Positions 9,758 through 19,429 of a stretch of 64,000 bases of DNA are shown one piece after another. Position numbers and translations under genes: made by a program. The notes beneath the pieces were generated by a model. That model was not told where the DNA came from, searched no databases, and saw only the letters and a program-made list of their open reading frames with translations. How positions within the stretch are numbered: the stretch's first letter is position 1; the number at the start of each line of letters is the position of its first letter. The stretch comes from Gracilariopsis chorda (lineage: Eukaryota > Rhodophyta > Florideophyceae > Gracilariales > Gracilariaceae): positions 186,001-250,000 of the forward strand of contig NBIV01000068.1 in the NCBI GenBank assembly GCA_003194525.1, given 5' to 3'.

Positions 9758-11818
9758 AGTAATTGATTGCTCAACTATTCCGGTGTACAGTACTCAGCAT
9801 TAAAGCCGTAGATAATCTTTTACTTCACACTCTTCTTCTTTGTCACATCAATATTTCGCAAGTCGAAGAAGGTATCATTACACTCTTGTGCTTTCTCAGG
9901 GTACTTTCTGCGCAAGTACCCCTACCTCGCTCTGATTAGAAGTTCGCAAACCAATCCCTGCAAAAACTCCTTTCCATTCCTCTGTACTACGTTTTTGCAT
10001 AGCACACAGTCAACTAGCCCCGCTAAGCTGCGCCAAACAGTAGGCAACGGCACAAGGCTCTTCACGGGTCCCATCATCTTCCTCATGACTTTTCCCGCAC
10101 GGGCCATTCTTCCTTTGGAATTAGAAGAGTGGTTAACCCACAAGAGCGGACCTTACGCCAGGAACTGAAGAAAGTGCGTGTCGCTATCTGATTCTACTGC
10201 CGAAATCCCCAAAAGCATAAGAGGAAAGGGACGGTAGGATGCCGCCAATGCTTCTGGGTGTCGCAAACGTAAGTGTGTTTGTTTGTTTATAAGCTCGTGT
10301 CCCTAATTCCAGGACTACGGTAGGGGTTAAAGTGAAAAGAAGCCCTCTCTCTCTACCTAAACCAGTAGCCTTTCTGGCCATGTTCTTACTATTGATTCGA
10401 CGTCAACACCTTGCACAAAAATGTGGTATATGCAATCCGTCTTGTCGTGTTGTGCCCGTTAGCTCGCGTCTTTTGGAGTTGGAGAAGGGAATAGCAGAGA
10501 AAAGCATCGTGAAAAAAGGCGAGACGCGCCGGAACGAAATAGATACGCAATCAGGTCTTTGCGCAGAAGTTTAACGCTTATCTATTGTGCTACGGGATAT
10601 TTGCTGGTGAGCGTAACACGGTTGCTGCAGGGTGAGAGTAAGCAGTGATCATCGGCTATATTCAGGTGATAGGGACTTGGATCTGTATTACGGGGCAGAG
10701 AGAGCCTTTCTTGGTCAAGTAGTGGCCACGGTGTTCGGGGCTATCATGCGACAATGTGCGTTTTTGTTTTTTGAAGATTATCTTTGGGCCGTGTGACGAG
10801 AGCACACTCGCTTTGTAGGGTTAGAATCTTCTACGCTTTCAGGAGTAGTAGCGTGTGCTCATAAACATACATATATCTGTGTTTCTGAGCGCATGCTTCT
10901 GCCCTGGCGCCACAATCATGAGGGCCCACAATAAATAAACACGTAAAGAGGGGAGATCACGGTGTATGATTGTCTTCTTGGACGTTGAAAGCTCTTAGTT
11001 CTAAAACGAGAAAGGGATCACACTACGAGGATATATGATTTTATGTGTGAACTGATGTGTGTTGCTCCCAATGGATTGCGAATGAAAGGCTACCTTGTGT
11101 CACGATACAAGTCAAGAAATCGAATGCGATTACTCTACAAGAGCGTGGAAATCCTTTATCCCAATTTCTGCACGTTCATGCCGTTTTTGAAGAAGTTATT
11201 TCAGTGTATCCATCGCAAAGAACACTGGTCATGTGAGATCAACAAAGTGCATCAACGGTGCACGCGATGAACGTACTGCTCAGCGTCATATGGAGTCTTA
11301 AACAATTTAGAATGTGAGGAGGATGATAGAAGTAACTGCAAAATCTATTCAATCTTTGTATGAAAGATACATGGTTCAAACAACGCGGAGGTTGCAAATA
11401 CATTACGCGTTCGCTCTCACAAGCAAAACGGATCGGAGATTGCTATGTTTGACGTACGTTTCCCAACAACGAAAGCAGATCATTATGTGTTAAACTTGAG
11501 GGAGGGGGGATGGAGGTGGAAAGCCGCGAGATAAATGATACGAAATAAGTGTGTATGCAAATGTGTCAGAGAAAGGAGGGCGGAACAAGTTGCAGTTGCA
11601 AGCACTCGATACACAGCACGTAACGTTTTCCGCTAACAGGAACAGCTGTTATTACAGCATAATGCAACGGAGGTTAAAAGGGAAAAAAGACGACAGCCAG
11701 CTGGAGTAAGCAAAGAGCAGGTACTAACACGAAGATTAACACGAGCCCAAAGAACGGGCAGCACGACAAAGCGAATCGGGGGCCACGTACAGTTGCCAAG
11801 GAGGGGAGGATGCATTAA
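9758..11818. other. Gene-poor intergenic region
   Basis: No gene I can confirm. On the minus strand, 10143 down to 9828 is open in one frame apart from a single TAG. It reads like protein near its end (...GKEFLQGLVCELLIRAR, then RRKYPEKAQECND...) and finishes in a Lys-rich tail. It could be a decayed gene or an exon pair, but I recognise no family. From 10600 to 11818 I see only scattered short frames. The end next to 11819 is the 3' side of the methyltransferase gene. Confidence 0.4.
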
Positions 11819-12793
11819 CTATCTTAATCGATACCGCAAAAGGTTACAGCGAATGGCCATGTTTCCATTAAACTTGTACTCGAGAGCGATATCCAGATCT
11901 CGTTCATTGTTCTTGTTCTGTTGCACGGCGATGACGCCCGTGAGTAACTCGTTATTGTCCATGGGAATGGTGTCATCCAAGAAAAATATGGTTTGTTTCC
12001 AGTGGGTTGGATCGCACATAGGCCCCGTATTAAGCTGCAACGGCTCTCGACCATGCGTGAAGGAGACGCAGAAATAGCCCAAGACGGCTTGCAACTTATT
12101 TGGGCGAAGCGCACGTAACTGAAAAGGGCTGATGAAGCGAAGATCAGCGGTGGTGCAGGTCTGCAAATCGAGCGAAAGTACGTTGTGTATGGTAGTGGTT
12201 ACATGGTTATCCGGGACGATTTCAATAGCCGGTTCGCTAATGGAGAAACTTTTCATACAGGACATATCAACGCCGCACACGTCATGCCAAAAGTCAAGTT
12301 TTTCAGCGCGTAACTCGGCGTCGTCACAGCCGCAAAGCCAGACCGAGGCCTTGTTAGGAAACATAAGGCCGCCCGGTTTGAGCCAATTGTCGCGCGCATG
12401 CAGGACGGAAGGCAGCATAAACTCGTCGAGAAGGAAGTAGCCCATCCATTCTGACACGATGATATCGACGGCTTCCGGCAGTTGTAGATGCTCCACCCGC
12501 GATTCTATGACGGTGATGACGTCTTGCAAGCCGTTCTTACGGACGATGAGGCGCGTTTGATCGACGATGTGAGAGCAGTCCACAGCGTATACACGTGCTG
12601 CGCCCGCTCTGGCCGCGAAGCAACTAAGGATTCCGGTGCCGCAACCGACGTCGAGCACAACCTTGTCGCGGAACAGATGGGGGTTATCCAGAATGGCGGT
12701 TCTGAACGTGTGGGTTCGAACGCTATCCTTAAGCATAGTTTCGTGGATTCCGAAATGAGCGTACGAGTTGACATAATTAGGGGAGAAGGTCAT
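11819..12793 (-). CDS. Type I protein arginine N-methyltransferase (PRMT1-like)
   Basis: A 324-aa cytosolic/nuclear enzyme that transfers methyl groups from S-adenosylmethionine to arginine side chains of RNA-binding proteins and histones. The N-terminal helix carries YxxxY...HFGIHETMLKD. Motif I is VLDVGCGTGI (46-55) and the acidic SAM-binding residue is in VYAVDCS. The double-E catalytic loop SEWMGYFLLDE has both glutamates (E115, E124), and the THW loop is at 263-265. The C-terminal beta-barrel is complete. The length is slightly below animal PRMT1 because the N-terminal tail is short. The overall pattern fits PRMT1/PRMT8 better than PRMT3, 4, 5 or 6. The gene diverges from the anoctamin gene, with a GC-rich repeat between them. 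The start is the ATG at 12793, directly before the conserved helix. Confidence 0.96.
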   Translation of the reverse strand: MTFSPNYVNSYAHFGIHETMLKDSVRTHTFRTAILDNPHLFRDKVVLDVGCGTGILSCFAARAGAARVYAVDCSHIVDQTRLIVRKNGLQDVITVIESRVEHLQLPEAVDIIVSEWMGYFLLDEFMLPSVLHARDNWLKPGGLMFPNKASVWLCGCDDAELRAEKLDFWHDVCGVDMSCMKSFSISEPAIEIVPDNHVTTTIHNVLSLDLQTCTTADLRFISPFQLRALRPNKLQAVLGYFCVSFTHGREPLQLNTGPMCDPTHWKQTIFFLDDTIPMDNNELLTGVIAVQQNKNNERDLDIALEYKFNGNMAIRCNLLRYRLR

Positions 12794-13358
12794 GTCATAA
12801 CATCGGGCGCGCCCGATCTCAATGACGCAAGGCTTGCCGTTGGGGGAAGAAGGCGGTGAAAGGCATGACGCAGTTGTGCGTTAGCGCGGGCATCAGAGCG
12901 ACGACGGTGCATTTGTCCGGGGTAGGGGGCGGGAAGGGGAGGCGAGGCGCTGGGCGGGAACGGCGGGGGCGCATTGCGGCGCTACGGGGACGCGAGACTT
13001 GGCGAAGACGCACATCAGCGAAGGGCAGCGCTTTCGCGTGCAGCAAGCGCCGAAGCGCACCTCACGACGCGCGCATGGGCGCACGTGCTACGCGCGTGCA
13101 AGCGCCATCGCGTGGCCGCGTGTCCACCGTGGCCGCGTGTCCACCGTGGCCGCGTGTCCACCGTGGCCGCGTGCCCCGCGTGGACGCGTGGCCACGCGGG
13201 GAGGGTGCTTGCCGCTCGCGCTTTTTGCTCAATCCTCTCGCTCTCGCGAAACGGAAACATGTCTTGCAGTTGGATGCACCCAATCGCTCACGAGCGCTGC
13301 ACTCCCGCTTTCGCTGACGGAAGTCTTCTCGCCTCCTTCGCCACCCGCCCCTTTCGCT
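12794..13358. promoter_or_regulatory. Shared divergent promoter region, very GC-rich
   Basis: 565 bp between the divergent starts of the methyltransferase and the anoctamin. It is strongly GC-rich and holds a 17-bp tandem array (13111-13195). Open frames exist on both strands only because stop codons are rare in such DNA. No TATA box stands out. Confidence 0.6.
13111..13195. repeat. 17-bp GC-rich tandem repeat, five units
   Basis: The unit CGTGGCCGCGTGTCCAC occurs three times exactly, then as two diverged copies (CGTGGCCGCGTGCCCCG, CGTGGACGCGTGGCCAC). It lies in the divergent promoter between two genes. The core resembles the unit of the 59-bp repeat near 29288-29540 (GTGGCCGCCGTGGACACGTGG), which suggests a common motif family. 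Confidence 0.9.
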
Positions 13359-15410
13359 ATGGACCACTCCGGTCTTCGTCGCCGTCGCGGGCACGACGCA
13401 GATCAAGTCGCTTCCACTCAGCCCCTCTCCCCCTCTTCTCGCGCACCCCAGCCCGCTTCGCTCAACCATGCCGACATCGAACCCGCCACAATGGCCGCCG
13501 CCTTCTTCGTTTCAAAAGGCACAGAACTTCTCAACTTTGCCAAACGAAAGGTTGAGCAACATGGAATTATCACCCGGTTGGCCACCCCGAATCCCCAGCA
13601 TAACGTCCTGCTCATGAATCTTCCCCTCCCCGAAATGCTCGCCACCGCGGAGGAACTCGCCTTGAGAAAGCGTGATCTCGAGGGTAATATCCGAACCTTT
13701 TCCGCTGCTGATGTCGCCTTGTTCACTTCTCATCCCGACGCATCCAACTTATTCTCCCAAAGTGAGCACCTTCTCTGTCTTGAATACCGACTCGACCGCA
13801 TAAAACCGGACAAAAACTTCGACGACGTTCTGGGAAACGAGAGCATTCTCGAGTGGTGCAAACGTCAGCATTATCTAGAGGATGTCTTTCCTCTACATGA
13901 TCCCGACGCCGCCCAACAAATCCTTCGAGAGCTCTCATTCTCAAAGCCTCTATACGACGTTGCGGGCATTTCCAAGATTCAGGATTATTTCGGAGACAAG
14001 GTTGCGCTCTATTTTTCCTTCCTCGTCTTCTATACCAAGATGCTTGTCACCTTGGCTATCGCCAGCGCTATAGTCGCTATGCTTACGAAACTGCTTCCGT
14101 CACGCTCCTCCCTCCTTCTCTTCTTGTACTGTATCGTGGCTACTCTGTGGGGTACCATGCTTACTAGTCTGTGGAAGAGGAAGAACATTGAGATCGTGTA
14201 CATGTGGACCTCTCTCATAATGGGCGACGCATCTGACATGTCGCTCATGTCCATGACCAAGAAGGAGGATGTTCGTCGAAAGTTCTTTGGAGTCGAGGTC
14301 AGTCATCGTATCACGGGTGAGAAAATCGTCGTCTTCCCAAAGCGACAAAAGATGTTACGTCTCGCCATATCCTGTATCGTCGTTCTTGCATCTCTCTTCG
14401 TATCGGTCCGGCTCATGCTTCTCGGTCTCGACTTTGAGGACATCATGGACAAGTGGCTCGTAGAAAAGGCCCATCTGCACAAATGGTCCTCTCCTTATAT
14501 TATGAAAGCGGTTGTTCTTAAGAATCTTCCCCTCGTCGTTTACCTCGCCTGCATCAATATTCTCAACACCATGTACAACATCATTGCGAAGAAACTCACT
14601 GAAAATGAAAACCACAAGTATAACGCTGACCATGAGAACAGCCTCGTGCTCAAACTTGTGCTTTTCCAGTTCTTGAATATGAACATGGCCTACCTTTACG
14701 TCGCCTTTGTACGCCAGGATTACGAGCGTCTGGCATCATCGATACGCTCTGTGCTCATGGTTGAGCTTGTTATCGGGAACATCAAGGAAACCATCATTCC
14801 TATGTTTCTTGTTCGGAGGCGCAGAAAGGCAAAACTCGACGAAGCCCTCAAGAAGAAGAAAGAGGAGAATCCTGATCTGGATGAGTCGGAATGTTTTGTT
14901 GAGCCAGCTGACCTCGATCCGATCTCCACTCAGCTGGAAATGGAACCAGATAGCGGCGTTTTCGAGGACTACTTTGAGCTCCTACGCCAGTTCTCTCAGA
15001 TCAGTCTTTTCGCAGCTGCATTTCCGCTGGGCGCGGTCCTAGCCGCGATAAACAACTTCATCGAGGTTTACACGGATACGTATAAGCTCATCAACATGAC
15101 TAGGCGCTCCTCTCCCCGTCGGGCGCTCGATATAGGCGCTTGGGTTCGTGCGTTCGAGTTTATCTCTGTGGTATCCATCATGACTAATCTTGGTATCATC
15201 ACCGTTACGGCCGATTATGCTGATGCTGTGGTGGGGAAGGGAATTTCTAAGACGGAAGAGTACTTCTGGATGATTGTTATTGAGCACGTTTTACTGGTAA
15301 TTCAATTTGGGCTTATGACTATGTATGAGGGTATCCCGTCGTGGGTTCGAGATCAAAGAGCTAAGGAACGATACCTTGCCTCTAAGAAAGCCACAGCACA
15401 AAGTTCTTGA
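13359..15410 (+). CDS. Anoctamin / TMEM16 family membrane protein
   Basis: A 683-aa multipass membrane protein of the anoctamin family, which contains calcium-activated chloride channels and phospholipid scramblases. Diagnostic segments are KIQDYFGDKVALYFSFLVFYTKM at the first membrane helix, then ATLWGTMLTSLWKRKNIEIVYMW. Later comes YFELLRQFSQISLFAAAFPLG followed by NNFIEVYTDTYKL, whose E569 and D573 sit where the calcium-binding acids of the eighth helix lie. About 8-10 hydrophobic helices can be counted. The length is shorter than animal anoctamins (about 900 aa) because both termini are short. I use the ATG at 13359. The frame is open further upstream but runs through the GC-rich promoter repeat; an ATG at 13491 is an alternative. 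Channel versus scramblase cannot be told from sequence. Confidence 0.93.
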   Translation: MDHSGLRRRRGHDADQVASTQPLSPSSRAPQPASLNHADIEPATMAAAFFVSKGTELLNFAKRKVEQHGIITRLATPNPQHNVLLMNLPLPEMLATAEELALRKRDLEGNIRTFSAADVALFTSHPDASNLFSQSEHLLCLEYRLDRIKPDKNFDDVLGNESILEWCKRQHYLEDVFPLHDPDAAQQILRELSFSKPLYDVAGISKIQDYFGDKVALYFSFLVFYTKMLVTLAIASAIVAMLTKLLPSRSSLLLFLYCIVATLWGTMLTSLWKRKNIEIVYMWTSLIMGDASDMSLMSMTKKEDVRRKFFGVEVSHRITGEKIVVFPKRQKMLRLAISCIVVLASLFVSVRLMLLGLDFEDIMDKWLVEKAHLHKWSSPYIMKAVVLKNLPLVVYLACINILNTMYNIIAKKLTENENHKYNADHENSLVLKLVLFQFLNMNMAYLYVAFVRQDYERLASSIRSVLMVELVIGNIKETIIPMFLVRRRRKAKLDEALKKKKEENPDLDESECFVEPADLDPISTQLEMEPDSGVFEDYFELLRQFSQISLFAAAFPLGAVLAAINNFIEVYTDTYKLINMTRRSSPRRALDIGAWVRAFEFISVVSIMTNLGIITVTADYADAVVGKGISKTEEYFWMIVIEHVLLVIQFGLMTMYEGIPSWVRDQRAKERYLASKKATAQSS

Positions 15411-16254
15411 AAGCTGAATGGCTTCTTCGCTTAGGTTCCCTTTCTTTTTTTTTTGTTTTTGTTTTTGATGTACCTTGGATTTCGTTGTATGCTTCGTTAC
15501 CGTGTTTTCCACCAGCTGTTCTGGGCTGCTGCCGTTTCGCGAGATTAAATGGCGTAATCGAATGAGTATTGACGATTGTGATTGTCAATGAGATGTAACT
15601 GACTTTTTGTTGTTTTACCACCGCAGTGCGTTATACGTGGCTCTATGCGGTTTGTTCCTTTTATGTACACAAGCTTTGAATGATTCGTACTTGTAGTCCC
15701 GGAATGATGTACATGGGCTACAAGGATAGGTAACCAAGGGTATTCCTCGATACCGTACGTGGTCTGTTTTGCAAATAAAGAATTTATAGTTCAATCCTGC
15801 AGAGTTGTTCACAGGATTGCTCTCTGACCGCTCTCAGATTAGCGCTCTCAGTGTGCCTTCGTAAATTGTAAGCCTCTACCTGACGATTTCAGAGTTGTTT
15901 TTGACATATGGTATCCTTGGTACATTGGTACCGACGGTCTAAGTCTGCTCTCGGGTTTTGACTCAGAACAATGCCGTTTCTACAAGAATACACTGGGGCG
16001 TGACAGATGTGTGTTGACAAAGCTGAGAGAGGTTCAAATGTAGGAGAATATTTTTCGCTGACATAGGGTGCATGTTGCACATGAACATGCAGATCACGAA
16101 ACAAGTCTCTCTCAACATCGGAATTGCGTCGTGTATTGGGTGTCGCCTATCCACATGAGGCAGAATAGCTGCGTATGAAATCATGCTGCCGCCTCGTCGC
16201 GAAAGACGGAATGTGAGTGTTGTATAAAGGATAGATGTGGTTCAAAAATCACCC
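15411..16254. other. Intergenic, nothing recognised
   Basis: A T-rich run (around 15445-15470) follows the anoctamin stop and is probably 3' UTR. I see no gene, repeat or RNA in the remainder. Confidence 0.5.
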
Positions 16255-16915
16255 GAAGAGGATGGTCGACGGCTTACGCAAATCTCCCCGGACACAACCC
16301 TCTTCGCTGCAAAGCGTATCACAAATCCTAAGTGTTATCAGCGAGAGGGAAGACTGTTCCATCGATATCGTTTGGATACCCGGTCATTGCGGTCTTCCGC
16401 AAAATGAACGGGTGGATACCCTTGCAAAGCAAGGCTTAAGCATTTCCTTGAAAGATCAAATCAAAGTCCCGATCTACTTTGAGGACGCAAAAACACGTAT
16501 CATGGCGGCTTCGAAAGCCAAACCCTTCATCAGTGATGTCCCAGGACAACTAGAGGACATCATATCGTTTCGAAAAGAAGGAGTTACGCTGTCGCAAATC
16601 TACGTAGGGCACACTCCGAAGCCTCATCCGGTTGCTACCTACACAGAAAGAAAGCCGTCACAGTGCGACTGCAACACACACGCTACTAATGATGTGGAAC
16701 ATTTTGTGCTGCGTTGCGCCAAGCGGACGGAATCTAGAAGACGCGAGCTCCCTGCTCCTGCAGAAAGAAGAGGTAAGACTTTAGCGGAGATAGTCCGCCA
16801 GTGGCCACAAAAGTTGTTAGCTTTCTTGAGGAGAGAGAAGTTTTTAAAATGAGAAACCACTATCAGCGTGCCGTAATCAGGCATGCTGAACCCACAATAA
16901 AGAAGAAGAAAAATC
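16255..16915 (+). mobile_element. LINE 3' remnant: RNase H and Cys/His tail
   Basis: The 3' end of a non-LTR retrotransposon. An RNase H-like C-terminal piece reads VWIPGHCGLPQNERVDTLAKQG, the typical WIPGH...NE.AD..AK end of LINE-encoded ribonuclease H. It is followed by a zinc-knuckle-like CDCNTHATNDVEHFVLRC and a basic tail RQWPQKLLAFLRREKFLK ending at 16852. A GAAGAAGAA-type tail follows around 16900. No reverse transcriptase or endonuclease remains upstream, so the copy is 5'-truncated. The same family left a second tail at 9555-9757. The closest clades by layout are those that carry RNase H (I, Jockey or CR1-like); I cannot assign it further. Confidence 0.85.
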
Positions 16916-17701
16916 ACCCAAGCGAGTGCTGGCTTTCCTTGATAGAGAAGGCTTTTTCTCCTACGAAGCCTTACCATGATGTCGGACTGAACATGGGCTC
17001 ATAAGAAACAGCGACATGAAATCATGTCAGAGGCTAAGGGGTTAGAAGGTTGGCCTTCCTCTCGCCGCTCAGCTAGCAAGATATCATCTCGCTGCATCTT
17101 ACTCTGAAGCCGTTAGCTCATAAAGAAATATCAGTACGTGACTTAACAACAACATGTTCACCACCATCTCTATTGTTCGCGTGATCTGGCTACCTGCCAA
17201 ATTGGCACTGCCAATGTGACATGGATGATCCGGTGAAGAAGACAGTCAGTGCTCTTGTTCTGTAGCAAGCCTGATGTACTTTTTTTTGGCAATTCGATTG
17301 TCATGGCCTCACAGAGCATATCTTATGGTTCTCGCCTGAACAACTGCGAAAACTCAGATACATAACCTACACAGCGCAATATTCATCCCAATATTTTAGG
17401 ACTCGAGAAGAGAATAGCTGATAAGGGTTAGGAGGGCTAGATTGCTAGCGCTAGCAGTCTAACCCTTTAGCCTCCCCTGGGTGACAACGCGTAGAAGGTC
17501 TGCAGAAAAAGCGGTGTCGATATCTACATCTTGAGCAGGCCACCTTCAACGTGACAGAAGCTCGATTTCCTTGTCATAACAAATTGTCGCACGGAGCATG
17601 CCCAGCGGGGCATTTAAGGGTTACCCTTCAATTCGTCGCGTCTATCGACTTCCACTTTGTGTATAGACCACACAACAAGTTCACCAAGCTCAATTCGCTA
17701 A
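16916..17701. other. Intergenic, contains imperfect palindrome
   Basis: No gene supported. An imperfect 32-nt palindrome lies at 17434-17465 (arms GGGCTAGATTGCTAGC and GCTAGCAGTCTAACCC, two mismatches), flanked by GGAGGG and CCTCCC. The last 150 bases are likely the leader of the DUF92 gene. Confidence 0.5.
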
Positions 17702-18661
17702 ATGTCAACCACTACAGCGTTTTGCTTGTCTTCTTCTGGTCCGCTGAGGAATCAAACATCGCGAAAGCTTCGCGTCTGCACTCCGTCAACGTTAAAGAGA
17801 CCACGGGTTTCGAGAATCTCTCTTGATGGGGACCCGAGAACAAGCAGAAGGCGTTGGACATCTTCCGTTGCTCCAGTAGTCACCGTTTTCGCGTCATCTC
17901 CCTTCGCACAGGCTGTGGCATTGAATTCAGTTCTATTCGTTGCTGCTCGAACCATTCATCAGAAAGCTCTGACAGACGCGGGATTAAGACATGCGTTTGC
18001 ATTAGGGGTGATACTCTGGTCATCTCTGTCTTGGCCCGGATACACGCTTTGTTTCTCGTTTCTTATCTTCGGTTCCCTAGTAACTCGGATAGGCCAGGAA
18101 AAGAAGGAGGCGCTGGGTATCGCGGAGAAGCGACATGGAGCTCGTGGACCGGAGAACCTGTGGGGTGCAGCTGGGGTTTCGGCGCTTTGTGCGGTTGGGG
18201 CCGCAGTCACACGCCTTCTCCTCCACGTTGCAGCCACACCGAGTATTCAGATATTGAACTCAACCTTGCTTGTAGGCTATACTGCGTCGTTGGCTACGAA
18301 GTTCGCAGACACGACGTCAAGCGAGATTGGCAAGGCGTATGGTACTGCTACGTATCTGGTCACGTCTTTGAAGCAAGTACCACGCGGTACGGAAGGAGCT
18401 GTGAGTCTAGAAGGTACAGCAGCGGGAATCTTTGCTGCGTGCGTGACTGCGCTTTATGCTGCGGCGGTAGGGCTTATCCGTGGTCCTGTGGACGCCATTA
18501 TATGCGTGTTTGCTGCTTTTGTGGCAACCACAGCTGAAAGCTACATTGGAGCTAGTATACAAGATCGGTTAGGATGGTCCAATGAGTTTGTGAACTTTCT
18601 GAACACGCTTATCGGTGCAGTTATCGCGATGGTGTTATACCTTGTCTTTAGAACAAATTAA
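17702..18661 (+). CDS. VTE6: DUF92 family plastid protein, phytyl-phosphate kinase-like
   Basis: A 319-aa protein. The first 65 residues are Ser/Thr/Arg-rich without acidic residues until a short patch, a typical plastid transit peptide. From about residue 70 it is a multipass DUF92/TMEM19 protein with small-residue-rich membrane helices. Conserved stretches are ATKFADTTSSEIGKAYG, then LKQVPRGTEGAVSLEGTAAG, and a C-terminal SYIGASIQDRLGW...LNTLIGA. In cyanobacteria and plants the plastid member (VTE6) phosphorylates phytyl phosphate to phytyl diphosphate, salvaging chlorophyll-derived phytol for tocopherol. The TMEM19 branch has no assigned activity. The transit peptide favours VTE6; this is inference. 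The gene ends 105 bp from the convergent PEN-2 gene. Confidence 0.78.
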   Translation: MSTTTAFCLSSSGPLRNQTSRKLRVCTPSTLKRPRVSRISLDGDPRTSRRRWTSSVAPVVTVFASSPFAQAVALNSVLFVAARTIHQKALTDAGLRHAFALGVILWSSLSWPGYTLCFSFLIFGSLVTRIGQEKKEALGIAEKRHGARGPENLWGAAGVSALCAVGAAVTRLLLHVAATPSIQILNSTLLVGYTASLATKFADTTSSEIGKAYGTATYLVTSLKQVPRGTEGAVSLEGTAAGIFAACVTALYAAAVGLIRGPVDAIICVFAAFVATTAESYIGASIQDRLGWSNEFVNFLNTLIGAVIAMVLYLVFRTN

Positions 18662-18766
18662 GTCGGTAATAATGAGGAAACGGAACATGGTGAATGGAGA
18701 GTCTTCGTTTCACGACATGATGGCCTCAACACTTGCGTGCACATACATTACAATATACCTGGACAG

Positions 18767-19429
18767 CTATAGGCCGGAGGGACTGTCTCCCTCGAAGAAC
18801 TTGATGTTTATGCTTTGTAACTCGTCTGCCAATACCTGAAACACGATAAACCATGTGACGAAAACGATAGTGTATATGATGAACCAAAAACGCGCATTGC
18901 GGTAATCTGATTGCAAAGTCTTATGTCAGTACTGGTGCATGCTCAGTATGTCGAGTACTCAATAGCTGCGTAACTTACATTGCTTTATGCGAGGATTGCC
19001 GTTTTCATCTTTGTGTTCTTGCCGATAATAGATGAGGGCGACAAGCCATACGAGCGGTAGTCCAAAGAAACCCACGATATACATTCGGCGAGCATTGCTT
19101 TCCAATTGCTGAGCAAGTAATCGTTGTTCTTCTTCTCGTTTTCTTTGTCGTTCCTCTTCCCTTCGCTTACGACGTTCCTCGCGATTTTCCGGTTTGCCGT
19201 TCTGTTTTAACCACTTGGCAGCTTTCTTTTGAGCAATGGGGTCTGTCGGAGGAAGATGTGAAGTTCCAGATCGCTCCCATGGGGCATTGCCTCGAGCCAC
19301 TGGCGCATCGGCGTGCAGAGCCGTAGTTGCTTGTTCTTCGGTCATTGGGGCGCGCGAAATGTCTGGCTCGGAGCTTTCGGTTTCTGCTGGTGCTTCACTG
19401 TCGGCGCTCGTGTTATTCCCTTCCTGCAT
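18767..19429 (-). CDS. PEN2: Presenilin enhancer PEN-2, gamma-secretase subunit, two exons
   Basis: Join of 19429-18979 and 18906-18767, interrupted by a 72-nt GT-AG intron (GTAAGT donor, AATCAG acceptor); 196 aa. The C-terminal half is PEN-2. ARRMYIVGFFGLPLVWLVALIYY corresponds to the first hydrophobic segment of the family. After the splice, IKQYYRNARFWFIIYTIVF... matches the IKGYVWRSA...W junction and second helix. PEN-2 completes and activates the presenilin gamma-secretase, which cleaves proteins within membranes. The family is usually about 100 aa. Here about 110 extra residues precede it, acidic/Ala-rich and then a Glu/Arg coiled-coil-like stretch (EERRKRREEERQRKREEEQ). I start at the ATG at 19429. 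The frame is open further upstream, so a longer start cannot be excluded. Confidence 0.85.

Noticed and set aside
12999-13358. N-terminal extension of the anoctamin frame
   Set aside because: It translates the GC-rich 17-bp promoter repeat into Arg/Pro-rich text. The ATG at 13359 fits the family better.
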